Positions 38,271 to 46,904 of a DNA stretch of 62,565 bases are shown piece by piece. The number at the start of each line of letters is the position of its first letter. The stretch's first letter is position 1. The stretch lies in assembly GCF_011390875.1 (NCBI RefSeq), contig NZ_JAABRP010000001.1, positions 1-62,565 of the forward strand, given 5' to 3'. The position numbers and the translations under genes were made by a program. The notes beneath the pieces are model-generated. The model saw only the letters and a list, made by a program, of their open reading frames with translations. It searched no databases and was not told the DNA's origin. Origin of the DNA: Thiocapsa sp. (GTDB lineage: Bacteria; Pseudomonadota; Gammaproteobacteria; Chromatiales; Chromatiaceae).

Positions 38271-39098
38271 TCAATTCTCGTCGAGGCTGAGATAGTCCCA
38301 GACCTTGCGCGCGAGACTGACTTCGCCGGGTTCCGGCTCGTCGGAGATGAAACGACCCGCCTCCCGATTCAAGTCGAGAACCCGCCTCGCGTCGGCCGCC
38401 AGCTCGCGTTTTCCAAGTGCGGTGTAGGCGTCGATCAGCACCTCGAGGGCACTTTCCACGGCACTTGTTCGCTGAAACCGTTCGATCACGTAGTTCGCAC
38501 GGTTCGCTGCAGCGAGGTAGGCGCCGCGGCGCATGTAATAGCGTGCGACATTGACCTCGTGCTTTGCGAGATTGTTGCGCAGGTAGAGCATGCGCTGCCG
38601 GGCGTCCTCGGCATAGCGGCTGTCGGGAAAGCGTTCGACCAAGACCGAGAAGTCCACGAAGGCATCGAGCGCCGATCCCGGATCCCGCTGCGAGGCGTCG
38701 ATCGGAATGTAACGATCCAAAAACCCGACGCTGCGATTGTAGTTGACCAGACCTTTCAGATAATAGGCATAGTCCACGTACGGGTTTTGGGGATACAGCT
38801 TGATGAAGCGATCCGCCGCGGCGATCGCGGCCTCCGGCTCGTCCGCGCGATAATGCGTGTAGGCAATGTCGAGCTGCGACTGCATCGCGTAACGCCCGAA
38901 CGGATACCGTGCCTCCAGCTTCTCGTAATACTCGATCGCCTTGGCATAGTTGCTCGAATCCAGCTCGGAGGATGCCTCGGCGTAGAGTCTCGCTGCGCTC
39001 CAGTTTTCGGTGAGATCGATCTCTTTGCCGAAGACGCCGCATCCGGCGAGTGCGACGGCGAGCACGAGCGCCGGCAGTCGTGTTAACGTTCTTCGCAT
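38271..39098 (-). CDS. bamD: Outer membrane assembly lipoprotein BamD
   Basis: Essential BAM-complex lipoprotein that helps fold outer-membrane proteins. The 275-residue protein has a lipoprotein signal with lipobox LAGC (Cys20) and five TPR-type repeats (YYEKLEARYPFGRYAMQSQL, RFIKLYPQNPYVDYAYYLKG). Length and motif order match. It is divergent from rluD, as in many gammaproteobacteria. ATG 39098. Confidence 0.94.
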   Translation of the reverse strand: MRRTLTRLPALVLAVALAGCGVFGKEIDLTENWSAARLYAEASSELDSSNYAKAIEYYEKLEARYPFGRYAMQSQLDIAYTHYRADEPEAAIAAADRFIKLYPQNPYVDYAYYLKGLVNYNRSVGFLDRYIPIDASQRDPGSALDAFVDFSVLVERFPDSRYAEDARQRMLYLRNNLAKHEVNVARYYMRRGAYLAAANRANYVIERFQRTSAVESALEVLIDAYTALGKRELAADARRVLDLNREAGRFISDEPEPGEVSLARKVWDYLSLDEN

Positions 39099-39194
39099 GA
39101 ATCAGAGATACCTGTTGATTTCCTCACGCAGTATACCCGAAGGAAAAAGTCCTCGCGCGCGAGGATATGCCCGCAGCGAATCGGTGAATCGGTC

Positions 39195-40187
39195 ATGACG
39201 CAAGTCACGCCGGACGTCCCGCAGCCCGTCGCTTCGGTGATGCGCATGCGACGCCAGATCCGGGTCGAGCCGCAGCTTGCGGCCCGCCGGCTCGATCACG
39301 TGTTGGCGGCCTTGATCCCCGAGCTCTCGCGCAGCCGGCTGCAGCTTTGGATCGAGTCCGGACAGGTTCGGGTCGACGGGGTGGCGCGGCGCTCGCGCGA
39401 CAAGGTCTGGGGCGGCGAGCTGATCGAGTTGGACGCGCCGATCGAGCCGGTCGGCGATTGTCTCCCGCAAGCGATCCCGCTGAATCGGGTCTTCGAGGAC
39501 GAGCAGATCCTCGTGCTCGACAAACCGGCCGGTCTGGTGGTGCATCCGGCGGCGGGGCATCGCGACGGGACCTTGCAGAATGCCCTGCTCAACTATGCTC
39601 CTGGGCTGGCGCGCGTGCCGCGGGCCGGCATCGTGCACCGCTTGGATAAGGACACAACCGGGCTTCTCGTGGTGGCCAAGACGCTCGAGGCGCATCGCTC
39701 CTTGGTCGAGCAGCTGCAGGCTCGGCAGGTCCACCGTGAGTATCGTGCCCTGGTCATCGGCGAGGTGGTCGCCGGCGGCCGGATCGAGGCTCCGGTCGGG
39801 CGTCATCCGACACAGCGAACCCGCATGGCCGTGGTCGCGAACGGGCGACCTGCGATCACCCGCTACCGGGTCTTGGAGCGATTTGCCGGTCACAGCCTGC
39901 TTGCCGTCGAGCTCGAGACCGGGCGGACGCATCAGATTCGCGTGCACATGGCACACACGCAGCATCCACTGGTCGGGGATCGTGCCTACGGCGGTCGACC
40001 GCGGCCGCCCAAGGGAGCATCCACGGGTCTTGTCGAGGCGCTTCAGAGCTTCCCGCGTCAGGCGCTGCACGCCTTGCGCCTGGGTTTGGCGCATCCGACA
40101 CTCGGCACGGCGATGAGCTGGGAGATCCCGTTGCCGGCCGATCTCGCCGAGTTGCTGGAGCGGTTTCGGGGCGAGGCGTCGGCGTGA
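39195..40187 (+). CDS. rluD: 23S rRNA pseudouridine(1911/1915/1917) synthase
   Basis: Makes pseudouridines in helix 69 of 23S rRNA. An N-terminal S4 RNA-binding domain (ARRLDHVLAALIPELSRSRL) is followed by the RluA-type catalytic domain with Asp in HRLDKDTTGLLVVAKT and the C-terminal RTHQIRVHMAHTQHPLVGD. At 330 residues it is normal. ATG 39195 has a weak ribosome site; ATG 39240 is possible. Its stop overlaps a GTG of the next reading frame. Confidence 0.93.
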   Translation: MTQVTPDVPQPVASVMRMRRQIRVEPQLAARRLDHVLAALIPELSRSRLQLWIESGQVRVDGVARRSRDKVWGGELIELDAPIEPVGDCLPQAIPLNRVFEDEQILVLDKPAGLVVHPAAGHRDGTLQNALLNYAPGLARVPRAGIVHRLDKDTTGLLVVAKTLEAHRSLVEQLQARQVHREYRALVIGEVVAGGRIEAPVGRHPTQRTRMAVVANGRPAITRYRVLERFAGHSLLAVELETGRTHQIRVHMAHTQHPLVGDRAYGGRPRPPKGASTGLVEALQSFPRQALHALRLGLAHPTLGTAMSWEIPLPADLAELLERFRGEASA

Positions 40188-40225
40188 AGGCGACGTCGCC
40201 AGAGCGGCTCCAGTCGGAGAGGATC

Positions 40226-41068
40226 ATGCCGGAGATGATTGAACCCGACTGGCCTGCGCCGGCCCGCGTCAGGGCCTATTCGACCACGCGCGACGGCGGT
40301 GTCGGGAGCGGTGTCTATGCGAGCCTCAACCTGGCGGATCATGTCGGGGATACGCCCGAACGGGTCGCGCGCAATCGCGCCATCCTGGGCGAGTGCTTGC
40401 AGCTCCCGAGCGAGCCACTTTGGCTCCGACAGGTGCATGGCTGCCGACTCGTCGGCGACGATGCGGCCATCTCGAGCAGTGCATGTAAGCGCGAAGGATG
40501 CGAGGCGGACGGGGCCGTGACCAGCGAGGCCGGTGTGGTCTGTGTCGTCATGACGGCCGATTGTCTGCCGGTCCTCATGTGCGATGACCAGGGTACCCGC
40601 GTGGCGGCAGTACACGCCGGCTGGCGCGGTCTGGCATCCGGCATCCTGGAGCGAGCGATCGCGGCCATGGGTGTTTCGTCCGCCCGGATCGCCTCCCAGC
40701 ATCGCCCGTTCGACCGCATCCCGTCCGAGCGTCTCTTGGTCTGGCTTGGTCCGGCCATCGGTCCGGATGCCTTCGAGGTCGGTCCAGAGGTACGCGAGCG
40801 ATTCCTCGAGGCGGATCCTGAGTCGATCGATGCCTTCCGTGCATCGCGCGACGGGCGTTTCCTCGCCGACCTGGCCGGTCTGGCACGCCGCCGGCTTGCC
40901 AGGCTCGGGGTGACAGCGGTCTACGGAGGCGGTTACTGTACCCATTCGGATTCACGACGTTTTTTTTCGTATCGGCGCGACGGCGTTACCGGGCGAATGG
41001 CGAGCCTGATCTGGCTCGATCGCGTCGGCCACGGCGCTGCCGTTGCGGGAGACACATACGATGCCTGA
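40226..41068 (+). CDS. pgeF: Peptidoglycan editing factor PgeF (YfiH, laccase-domain family)
   Basis: Family member of the purine-nucleoside phosphorylase/laccase-domain (DUF152) group, thought to remove wrongly incorporated residues from muropeptide precursors. Zinc/copper ligands are visible: His in RQVHGCRLV, Cys in MTADCLPVLMCD, and His in AVHAGWRGLASG; the C-terminus has YGGGYCTHSDSRRFFSYRRD. ATG 40226 has GGAGAGG upstream (280 aa); GTG 40184, overlapping rluD by 4 bp, is the alternative. The rluD-pgeF order is conserved. Confidence 0.9.
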   Translation: MPEMIEPDWPAPARVRAYSTTRDGGVGSGVYASLNLADHVGDTPERVARNRAILGECLQLPSEPLWLRQVHGCRLVGDDAAISSSACKREGCEADGAVTSEAGVVCVVMTADCLPVLMCDDQGTRVAAVHAGWRGLASGILERAIAAMGVSSARIASQHRPFDRIPSERLLVWLGPAIGPDAFEVGPEVRERFLEADPESIDAFRASRDGRFLADLAGLARRRLARLGVTAVYGGGYCTHSDSRRFFSYRRDGVTGRMASLIWLDRVGHGAAVAGDTYDA

Positions 41069-41582
41069 TTGGAACATGCTGACATTGGTCGGAGCCGACC
41101 GCCCGGGGATCGTCTCGCGCGTGACGCGAGCGCTCTACACCTGCGGATGCAACCTCGGCGAGGCGTCCATGATCCGCCTCGGCGGCAACTTCACCATTAT
41201 GCTGATGGTAAGCGGCGAGCGACCCTGCGAGGAGCTGATGGCTGCCGTGCGCCCGGTGGCCGAGGAGCTGGGTCTGCGCGTTCACTTGGATCCGGTGCCG
41301 GGCGGTCTGCACCGGCACCTGGTACCGAATCTCCAGGTTCGGGTCTTCGGGGCCGATCGTGCGGGCATCGTTGCGGATGTCACCGAGATCCTCGCCGAGC
41401 ATGGGTTCAATATCCTGGAGCTGGAGTCCGATGTCGCCGGGGATGCGCAACACCCGGTCTACATCATGAATATCCAGGGTTACTGCGAGCGCACCATCGA
41501 AGAGATGGAGACGGCGCTGTCGGCACTGAGCACCCGCGGCGTTTCTGTCGATGTCGCGCCTGTCGATGTTCTGATCGGCTGA
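41061..41582 (+). CDS. GcvR-like double-ACT regulatory protein
   Basis: A 173-residue protein of two ACT domains, each starting with the typical GADRPGIVSRVTRAL (about residues 10-25) and GADRAGIVADVTEIL (about 98-112). It is similar in build to GcvR, which binds glycine and blocks GcvA. No gcv gene is nearby, so the ligand is uncertain. ATG 41061 overlaps the pgeF stop by 8 bp and has GGGAG upstream; it is 3 bp before def. One transcript with both is likely. Confidence 0.85.
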   Translation: MPDWNMLTLVGADRPGIVSRVTRALYTCGCNLGEASMIRLGGNFTIMLMVSGERPCEELMAAVRPVAEELGLRVHLDPVPGGLHRHLVPNLQVRVFGADRAGIVADVTEILAEHGFNILELESDVAGDAQHPVYIMNIQGYCERTIEEMETALSALSTRGVSVDVAPVDVLIG

Positions 41583-41585
41583 GCC

Positions 41586-42089
41586 ATGGCGATTCTGGAT
41601 ATCCTCAAGCTTCCCGACCCGCGTCTGAAGCAGGTCTCCGTGCCGGTCGAGCGTTTCGACGACGACTTGCGCGGTTTTGTGGCGGACCTCGAAGAAACCC
41701 GTCTGGCCGGTCCGGCCGCGGTGGGTATTGCCGCGCCGCAAGTCGGGCGCGTTCAGCGCATCGTCATCGTCGATGTTTCGGGTCGTCCGAAGACCCCCAA
41801 TCACGGCCATCTCATCCTGGTAAACCCCGAGATCGTCCATTGGGAAGGCTACGCGATCGGTCGCGAAGGTTGCCTCTCGGTTCCGGACTACACCGGCAAC
41901 GTCATCCGCGCCACGGGCATCCGGTTGAAGGCCCAGGATCTCGACGGCCAAGAGAACGAATACCTGATGGAGGGCTACGAGGCGCGCGCGGTCCAACATG
42001 AAATGGACCACCTCGACGGTCTGCTGTTCGTCGATCGGGTCGTGAGTCGCCGCACAGATTTGTACCGGCGCAAGGTCTACAAGACCTAA
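41586..42089 (+). CDS. def: Peptide deformylase
   Basis: Removes the formyl group from nascent proteins. The three family motifs are present: AVGIAAPQVG (motif 1, GIAAPQ), EGCLSVP with the metal Cys, and QHEMDHLDG with the HExxH metal site. The 167-residue length is typical. It is not next to fmt, so it may be a second copy or a relocated gene. The stop TAA lies in the left end of a family I repeat (CTAAACCGCGTC from 42086), so the final residues may have been altered by that insertion. Confidence 0.93.
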   Translation: MAILDILKLPDPRLKQVSVPVERFDDDLRGFVADLEETRLAGPAAVGIAAPQVGRVQRIVIVDVSGRPKTPNHGHLILVNPEIVHWEGYAIGREGCLSVPDYTGNVIRATGIRLKAQDLDGQENEYLMEGYEARAVQHEMDHLDGLLFVDRVVSRRTDLYRRKVYKT

Positions 42090-42171
42090 ACCGCGTCCAG
42101 CGCGATACGCGTCGTTTTCATTGTGCGTTTGGCTTCGTAGATATCCTTGATCCCAGTGAAACGCGGTTTGG
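42086..42171. repeat. 86-bp inverted-repeat element, family I copy 2
   Basis: Left end CTAAACCGCGTC (42086-42097), right end AAACGCGGTTTGG (42159-42171); nine core bases are perfectly inverted. Interior resembles the left part of copy 5 (CCAG-GCGA pattern) but codes for nothing. It supplies the stop of def. Confidence 0.7.
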
Positions 42172-42192
42172 AATTTAATATTTTTGAATATG

Positions 42193-42281
42193 TTAAACCG
42201 CGCAGGCTCCGACTTTCGTCGGAGCCTGCGCGGCCAAGCCACTCCAAAAAAATGACGCATACCGTACCGGGCGCGGTTTGA
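42193..42281. repeat. 89-bp inverted-repeat element, family I copy 3, with embedded hairpin
   Basis: Ends TTAAACCGCGC (42193-42203) and GCGCGGTTTGA (42271-42281) are inverted with one mismatch. It follows copy 2 by 21 AT-rich bases, so the two form a tandem pair. A perfect 16-bp hairpin (42198-42233) is built into its left half. The rest of the gap to 42425 shows no gene. Confidence 0.65.
42198..42233. repeat. Perfect 16-bp hairpin with TTTC loop
   Basis: CCGCGCAGGCTCCGAC, loop TTTC, and its exact complement GTCGGAGCCTGCGCGG. The GAC-NNNN-GTC core is like the hairpins at 75-166. No T-run follows on either strand in the right place, so it is more likely a palindromic repeat than a terminator. 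Confidence 0.75.
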
Positions 42282-42425
42282 GCACACATGAAGAGAGGCG
42301 GTTGCGGACCCATATCACCGCTTCGGGCAATCGTCCGTTCGGCGTTGGATGCAGGTGCGTGCGGCACCGACCAGAAACCCCGTCCGAGCAACGTTGTCTC
42401 TCTTCAAAGAGATGGATTACGAGAA

Positions 42426-44531
42426 ATGCCTATGAGATCGCGCCTGTCCCGCCTTGTCTTCTTCGTCGCGGCCTTCCTGGCGGCGACGCTAGTTCTTGCC
42501 GCTCCTCGTCAGGTTCCCTTGTCGGAGCTGTTTCCGAGCCCCGCCCAGACCAAGTCGGCGGTCGTAATCAACAAGGTCTTGGAACGCTTTCACTATAAGA
42601 AGGTCGATCTCGACTCTGCGTTCGCGCAAAACGTCCTCGACAACTACCTCAAGGCACTCGATCCGAGCCGTGCGTTCTTTCTGGCACGCGATGTCGAGCG
42701 CTTCAAGGGCGGTGCAAAACGCTTGGATGAGGGGCTGCGTCGCGGCGAGCTCGATCTGGCCTTCGACGTCTTTCGGGTCTATCGGATGCGCGTGGACGAG
42801 CGTGTCGTCTATGCCGAGAGTCTCTTGAAGGGGCCTTTCGATTTCGATCGCGACGAGACCTTCAGGCTCGACTCGCCCGATGTGGCGTGGGCCAAGGACA
42901 GCGCCGAGCTGGACGAGATCTGGCGCAGGCGCGTGAAGAACGACTTCCTGACGCTGCGTTTGGCCGACAAGACGGACGAGGAGATTCGCGACCGGCTCAG
43001 CGAGCGTTACCAAGGGTTGGTTCGTCGTACCCATCAGTTCGACGGCAACGACGTCTTCCAGACGTTCATGAACGCCTATACCCAGACGCTCGAGCCGCAT
43101 ACGAGCTACATGTCGCCCAGTACATCCGAGAACTTCGACATCAGCATGAAGCTCTCGCTCGAAGGGATCGGCGCAGTGCTGCGTGCAGACAACGAGTATA
43201 CGGTTATCCAAAGCACGGTTCCCGGTGGTCCGGCCCGGGAGTCCGGTCAGGTCCAGACCGGTGACCGTATCGTCGGGGTTGCACAAGGGCTCGAAGGAGC
43301 CATCGAGGATGTCGTGGGTTGGCGGCTCCAAGACGTTGTCGACAAGATTCGCGGACCCAAGGGCTCGGTCGTAAGACTGCAGCTGCTGCCGAAATCCGCC
43401 GCGACCAACGGCGGCGTGCGCGAGGTCGCGATCGTACGCAACGAGATCAAGCTCGAGGATCAGGCCGCGAAAGCGCTTGTCCTGGATGACCTCGGCAATG
43501 CGCCGGGAGTAAGGATCGGCGTGATCGAGATCCCGGCCTTTTATCGGGACTTTCAGGCCGAGGGCTCGGGCGATCGGAACTTCCGCAGCACGACCCGGGA
43601 TGTGCGCCAGCTCATCGACGACCTGGTCCTGAAGGGCGTCGAAGGCATCGTGATCGACCTTCGCGGCAACGGCGGTGGCTCGTTGGCCGAGGCGACCTCG
43701 CTCACCGGTCTCTTCATCGACACCGGGCCGGTCGTGCAGGTGAAGGATGCCTTCGGAAAGATCGAGGTGGAGACGGATCCGGAGCCCGGTCTCGCCTACC
43801 GCGGGCCCTTGGCCGTGCTGGTCGACCGCGACAGCGCATCGGCTTCGGAGATCTTCGCCGGTGCCATCCAGGACTACGGGCGGGGTCTGGTGATCGGCGA
43901 ACCGACCTTCGGCAAGGGTACCGTTCAGACCCTGATCGATCTGAATCGTTATGTCCCGGGCGAGCAGAACAACCTCGGGCGCTTGCGCCTGACGATGGCC
44001 GAGTTCTTCCGCATCAGCGGCGGGAGTACGCAACTGCGCGGTGTCGAGCCGGATATTCGGTTCCCGACCGCAGAGCTCATGGTCGAGCACGGCGAGCGAT
44101 CTCTCGACAACGCCCTGCCTTGGACGCGAATTCGACCCGCAGATTACAAGAAGGCGGGTTCGGTCAGCGTCGATCTCCTTGCCCTGCAGTCCGCCGAACG
44201 TGTGTCGAAAGACCCCGGTTTCACGATGTTGGTCGAGCGCAGCAAGCTGATGCGCGACGTCGAGGCCCAAACCCATGTCTCGCTCCAGGAGAAGGCCCGT
44301 CGCGAGGACGACAAGCGGCGCGGAAGTGTCTTTAAGGAGCAGCAGAATGCGTACTTGCGTGCTCGCGGGATTGCGCCGGTCGACGAGGAGGACGAGCAGG
44401 TCGACGAGGATCTGCTCGACGCCCAACGCGAGGCCATTGCGCGCATCCAGGTGGAAGAAGCGGCCCGTATTCTCGCCGATGCCGTGTTGCTCGATCGCAC
44501 CGAACGGCCGCGTGCCGTGATGCGTGACTGA
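42426..44531 (+). CDS. prc: Carboxy-terminal (tail-specific) processing protease, Prc type
   Basis: Periplasmic S41 serine protease of 701 residues that degrades proteins by their C-terminal tail. A signal peptide ends near LAATLVLAA. An N-terminal helical domain with a conserved YLKALDPSRAFF precedes a PDZ domain (IVGVAQGLEGAIEDVVGW). The catalytic Ser is in DRDSASASEIFAGA and Lys in TFGKGTVQTL, with DLRGNGGGSLAEA before them. A helical C-terminal domain is rich in Glu/Arg. ATG 42426 or 42432. Its stop TGA is in the end of a family I repeat. Confidence 0.93.
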   Translation: MPMRSRLSRLVFFVAAFLAATLVLAAPRQVPLSELFPSPAQTKSAVVINKVLERFHYKKVDLDSAFAQNVLDNYLKALDPSRAFFLARDVERFKGGAKRLDEGLRRGELDLAFDVFRVYRMRVDERVVYAESLLKGPFDFDRDETFRLDSPDVAWAKDSAELDEIWRRRVKNDFLTLRLADKTDEEIRDRLSERYQGLVRRTHQFDGNDVFQTFMNAYTQTLEPHTSYMSPSTSENFDISMKLSLEGIGAVLRADNEYTVIQSTVPGGPARESGQVQTGDRIVGVAQGLEGAIEDVVGWRLQDVVDKIRGPKGSVVRLQLLPKSAATNGGVREVAIVRNEIKLEDQAAKALVLDDLGNAPGVRIGVIEIPAFYRDFQAEGSGDRNFRSTTRDVRQLIDDLVLKGVEGIVIDLRGNGGGSLAEATSLTGLFIDTGPVVQVKDAFGKIEVETDPEPGLAYRGPLAVLVDRDSASASEIFAGAIQDYGRGLVIGEPTFGKGTVQTLIDLNRYVPGEQNNLGRLRLTMAEFFRISGGSTQLRGVEPDIRFPTAELMVEHGERSLDNALPWTRIRPADYKKAGSVSVDLLALQSAERVSKDPGFTMLVERSKLMRDVEAQTHVSLQEKARREDDKRRGSVFKEQQNAYLRARGIAPVDEEDEQVDEDLLDAQREAIARIQVEEAARILADAVLLDRTERPRAVMRD

Positions 44532-44615
44532 ATCGCGTCCCTCGATGACATGCGCTGTTTTCGCGTTGAATCGATATCGCATGGACTCACGGGCGTTGCC
44601 GCCGACGCGATTCAG
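44528..44615. repeat. 88-bp inverted-repeat element, family I copy 4
   Basis: Perfect 12-bp inverted ends CTGAATCGCGTC (44528-44539) and GACGCGATTCAG (44604-44615). The stop TGA of the protease gene is inside the left end. No other feature is visible in 44616-44747. Confidence 0.8.
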
Positions 44616-44747
44616 GTTTTCGAATCTCGAGTATGTTCGTCCGGACGGGGCGCGGGAACTCTGCCGAATCCTTTCGCCATGGTTTAGCCGTTCATCGGCC
44701 ATCGCCAGGGTTGGGCGCAGCACACTGCCGATCTTAAGGGTTATTCA

Positions 44748-46388
44748 TTGAATCAGTCTCGAAAGGATCTTGAAGCGCGGATCGAACGACTGCGTTCCGC
44801 CGGTGCGACCGAACCGCTTCGCGGCAATCGCATCGGCCTGGAGAAGGAGGGCTTGCGTGCGTCGGCGGCCGGCCACCTTGCCATGTCGCCGCATCCGCAA
44901 GCGCTTGGCTCCGCATTGACGCATCCCTATATCACGACCGACTTCTCCGAGGCGCTGCTCGAGCTGATTACGCCCCCGGCGTCCAGCGTCGCCGAGGTCC
45001 TGGGTTTCCTCACCGATCTCCATGCCTATGTCTACCGTCATCTCGGCGACGAGCTGATCTGGGCGACCAGTATGCCCTGCGTGCTCGAGGGCGGTGCGGG
45101 TATCCCACTGGCGCGATACGGGATCTCGAACGCCGCGACTATGAAGACCGTCTATCGGCGTGGGTTGGGCAACCGATACGGTCGCACCATGCAGGTGATT
45201 GCGGGCCTGCATTTCAACTTCTCGTTTGCCGACAACTTTTTGGATCTGTACCAAGAGATTCAGGGTGTAGAGGGGGATGTCGTGGCCTTCCGCTCCGAGG
45301 TGCAGATGGGGATGGTGCGCAACCTACAGCGTGTCGGCTGGATCGTGCCCTACCTCTTCGGTGCATCGCCCGCGGTCTGTGCCAGCTTCGTCCAGGGCCG
45401 CGAGACCGATCTGCAGATCTTTGATCCCCACACGCTTTATTACCCCTATGCGACCTCGCTGCGTATGGGTGATATCGGGTATCAAAACCAACAGGAGCAA
45501 GGCACCGGGATGAAGGCGAGCTACGACAGCCTCGATTCATACGTGCGCAGTCTGACCTGGGCGATCGAGACCCCCTGTCCGCAGTACGAGAAGATCGGCG
45601 TGAAGGTCGGAGATCGTTACGAGCAGCTCAACGCCAACGTGCTGCAGATCGAGAACGAGTATTACAGCACGGTGCGTCCCAAGCAGATCACGGAGTGGAT
45701 GGAGCGCCCGACGCTCGCTCTGCGGCGCCGAGGTGTGCGTTACGTCGAGCTGCGGTCGCCCGACATCAATATCTTCGAGCCGGCCGGGATCACGGCCGAG
45801 CAGATCCGCGTGCTCGAAACCCTGATGCTCTATTGCCTGGTCCTCGACAGCCCGCGCATCGGGGCGCGGGAGCGGCGCGAGATCGACGAGAATCAGGTCC
45901 TCACTGCCCATCGTGGACGTGAGCCGGGACTTGCGCTCTCGCGTCAACGCACGGCGGTGCCCTTGCGGGTTTGGGCGACCGAGATCCTGGACGATATGAT
46001 CGCTGTGGCGGAGCTCCTCGACGGGGCGTCTGATGGTCCGCACGTGCAGAGTGTCGAGCGGCAGCGCGAGAAGGTTAAGGATCCTCATGCGACCCCGTCG
46101 GCCCGTATCCTCGAGACGATGCATGAGCGTCGGGAAGGCTTCTTCGCCTTCGCTCGTCGCCTGACTGAGGACCACCGGGAGACCTTCAAACGCCACCGGC
46201 TTGATCCCGAGCGCGAAGCATTGCTCGAGCGGCTTGCGCGCGAGTCGATTGTGCAGCAGCAAGGTATCGAGGCCGCCGACGATTGCGGATTCGATGAATT
46301 TCTCGCGGACTATTTCAACCAGGGCCGAGCCACCGATATCGCCGTGGATACAGCCGTCGATCGCGGCGCGCTTCAGGCAAGGGTTTAA
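44748..46388 (+). CDS. gshA: Glutamate-cysteine ligase
   Basis: First enzyme of glutathione synthesis, the class 1 (gammaproteobacterial) type. At 546 residues it is close to the E. coli protein. Family motifs include NRIGLEKEGLRAS, ITTDFSEALLELITPP, YGISNAATMKTVYRRGLGNR and GLHFNFSFADNF. It begins with TTG 44748, after an AAGGG-containing leader; no better ATG is nearby. A stretch of repeats, not a gene, follows. Confidence 0.94.
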   Translation: MNQSRKDLEARIERLRSAGATEPLRGNRIGLEKEGLRASAAGHLAMSPHPQALGSALTHPYITTDFSEALLELITPPASSVAEVLGFLTDLHAYVYRHLGDELIWATSMPCVLEGGAGIPLARYGISNAATMKTVYRRGLGNRYGRTMQVIAGLHFNFSFADNFLDLYQEIQGVEGDVVAFRSEVQMGMVRNLQRVGWIVPYLFGASPAVCASFVQGRETDLQIFDPHTLYYPYATSLRMGDIGYQNQQEQGTGMKASYDSLDSYVRSLTWAIETPCPQYEKIGVKVGDRYEQLNANVLQIENEYYSTVRPKQITEWMERPTLALRRRGVRYVELRSPDINIFEPAGITAEQIRVLETLMLYCLVLDSPRIGARERREIDENQVLTAHRGREPGLALSRQRTAVPLRVWATEILDDMIAVAELLDGASDGPHVQSVERQREKVKDPHATPSARILETMHERREGFFAFARRLTEDHRETFKRHRLDPEREALLERLARESIVQQQGIEAADDCGFDEFLADYFNQGRATDIAVDTAVDRGALQARV

Positions 46389-46426
46389 CCTAGGCGAACT
46401 CCGGAAACCTTCATACCAAGAGCGTA

Positions 46427-46495
46427 GTTGTGCCGAGTCGTGGTGAGGCACAACCAACCGTCGGCGCAAGTTGTGCCTCCTATCGTCAGCACAAC
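46427..46495. repeat. Two tandem hairpins sharing a GTTGTGC stem
   Basis: GTTGTGCC (46427-46434) pairs with GGCACAAC (46447-46454), and 15 bases later GTTGTGC (46470-46476) pairs with GCACAAC (46489-46495). They stand 38 bp after the gshA stop. No T-run follows. They may end gshA transcription or be another short palindromic repeat. Confidence 0.55.
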
Positions 46496-46591
46496 GGGTA
46501 TGGGATTTTGCGGGAGTCGCCCTAAACCGCGTCCAGAGCGAGATGCTCAGTTTCGAGTGAGCTCGACGTTTGGTGTGTCAACAGCCCTTAG

Positions 46592-46775
46592 TGACGATTC
46601 AGAAACAAGGTGAACACCTTGATGAACGCGTAGGATGGGTAGAGCGTCAGCGAAACCCATCCTCCAAACCGCCGCGTTACCGGGCTTCGGTCCGAGGCGC
46701 TTGGCGCGGGCTGGATGGGTTTCGCTTCGCTCTACCCATCCTACGTGTTTCGGTTGTTTTTGAACCGTTCCTTAG
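46592..46775. repeat. Family II element inserted in family I copy 5
   Basis: Inserted between two CCTTAG copies (46586-46591 and 46770-46775), one of which is probably the target duplication. Its imperfect inverted ends are ACGATTCAGAAACAA (46594 on) and TTGTTTTTGAACCGT (to about 46768). It matches the element at the sucD end, except that it is itself split by the insertion 46630-46744. Confidence 0.8.
46630..46744. repeat. 115-bp palindromic element inserted in family II
   Basis: Outer perfect 17-bp inverted ends GTAGGATGGGTAGAGCG (46630-46646) and complement (46728-46744); inner perfect 13-bp pair GCGAAACCCATCC (46650-46662) and complement (46713-46725). It is like the widespread GTAGGATGGGT repeats of proteobacteria (from memory). 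It is absent at the same place in the sucD copy of family II. Confidence 0.85.
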
Positions 46776-46828
46776 CGGGGACGCGGTTTAGATCCGGCCC
46801 GAAGCGCTCGGTATATTCATCGCAACGA

Positions 46829-46854
46829 CGAAGACCCCGTTGCCGGGGTCTTCG
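46829..46854. terminator. Strong hairpin downstream of the sulfur-globule-like gene
   Basis: Perfect 11-bp stem CGAAGACCCCG (46829-46839) and CGGGGTCTTCG (46844-46854), loop TTGC. It is 50 bp past the stop of the minus-strand gene. The U-rich tail is poor on both strands, so termination may be partial. Confidence 0.55.
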
Positions 46855-46904
46855 AATGATGTGCGAGGCGTGTTTAGGGGTGATCGCCTCGGCGTACCGG
46901 ACCT

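Larger units (their letters stand above)
46522..46791. repeat. Family I inverted-repeat element copy 5, interrupted (270 bp)
   Basis: Perfect 12-bp ends CTAAACCGCGTC (46522-46533) and GACGCGGTTTAG (46780-46791). Removing the insertion 46592-46775 (flanked by CCTTAG direct repeats) leaves exactly 86 bp, the size of the other family I copies. Confidence 0.85.

Noticed and set aside
42198-42260. 16-bp hairpin plus nearby A7 run as a terminator
   Set aside because: The A-run lies 20 bases after the stem on the plus strand; on the minus strand the T-run precedes the stem. Neither order fits an intrinsic terminator.
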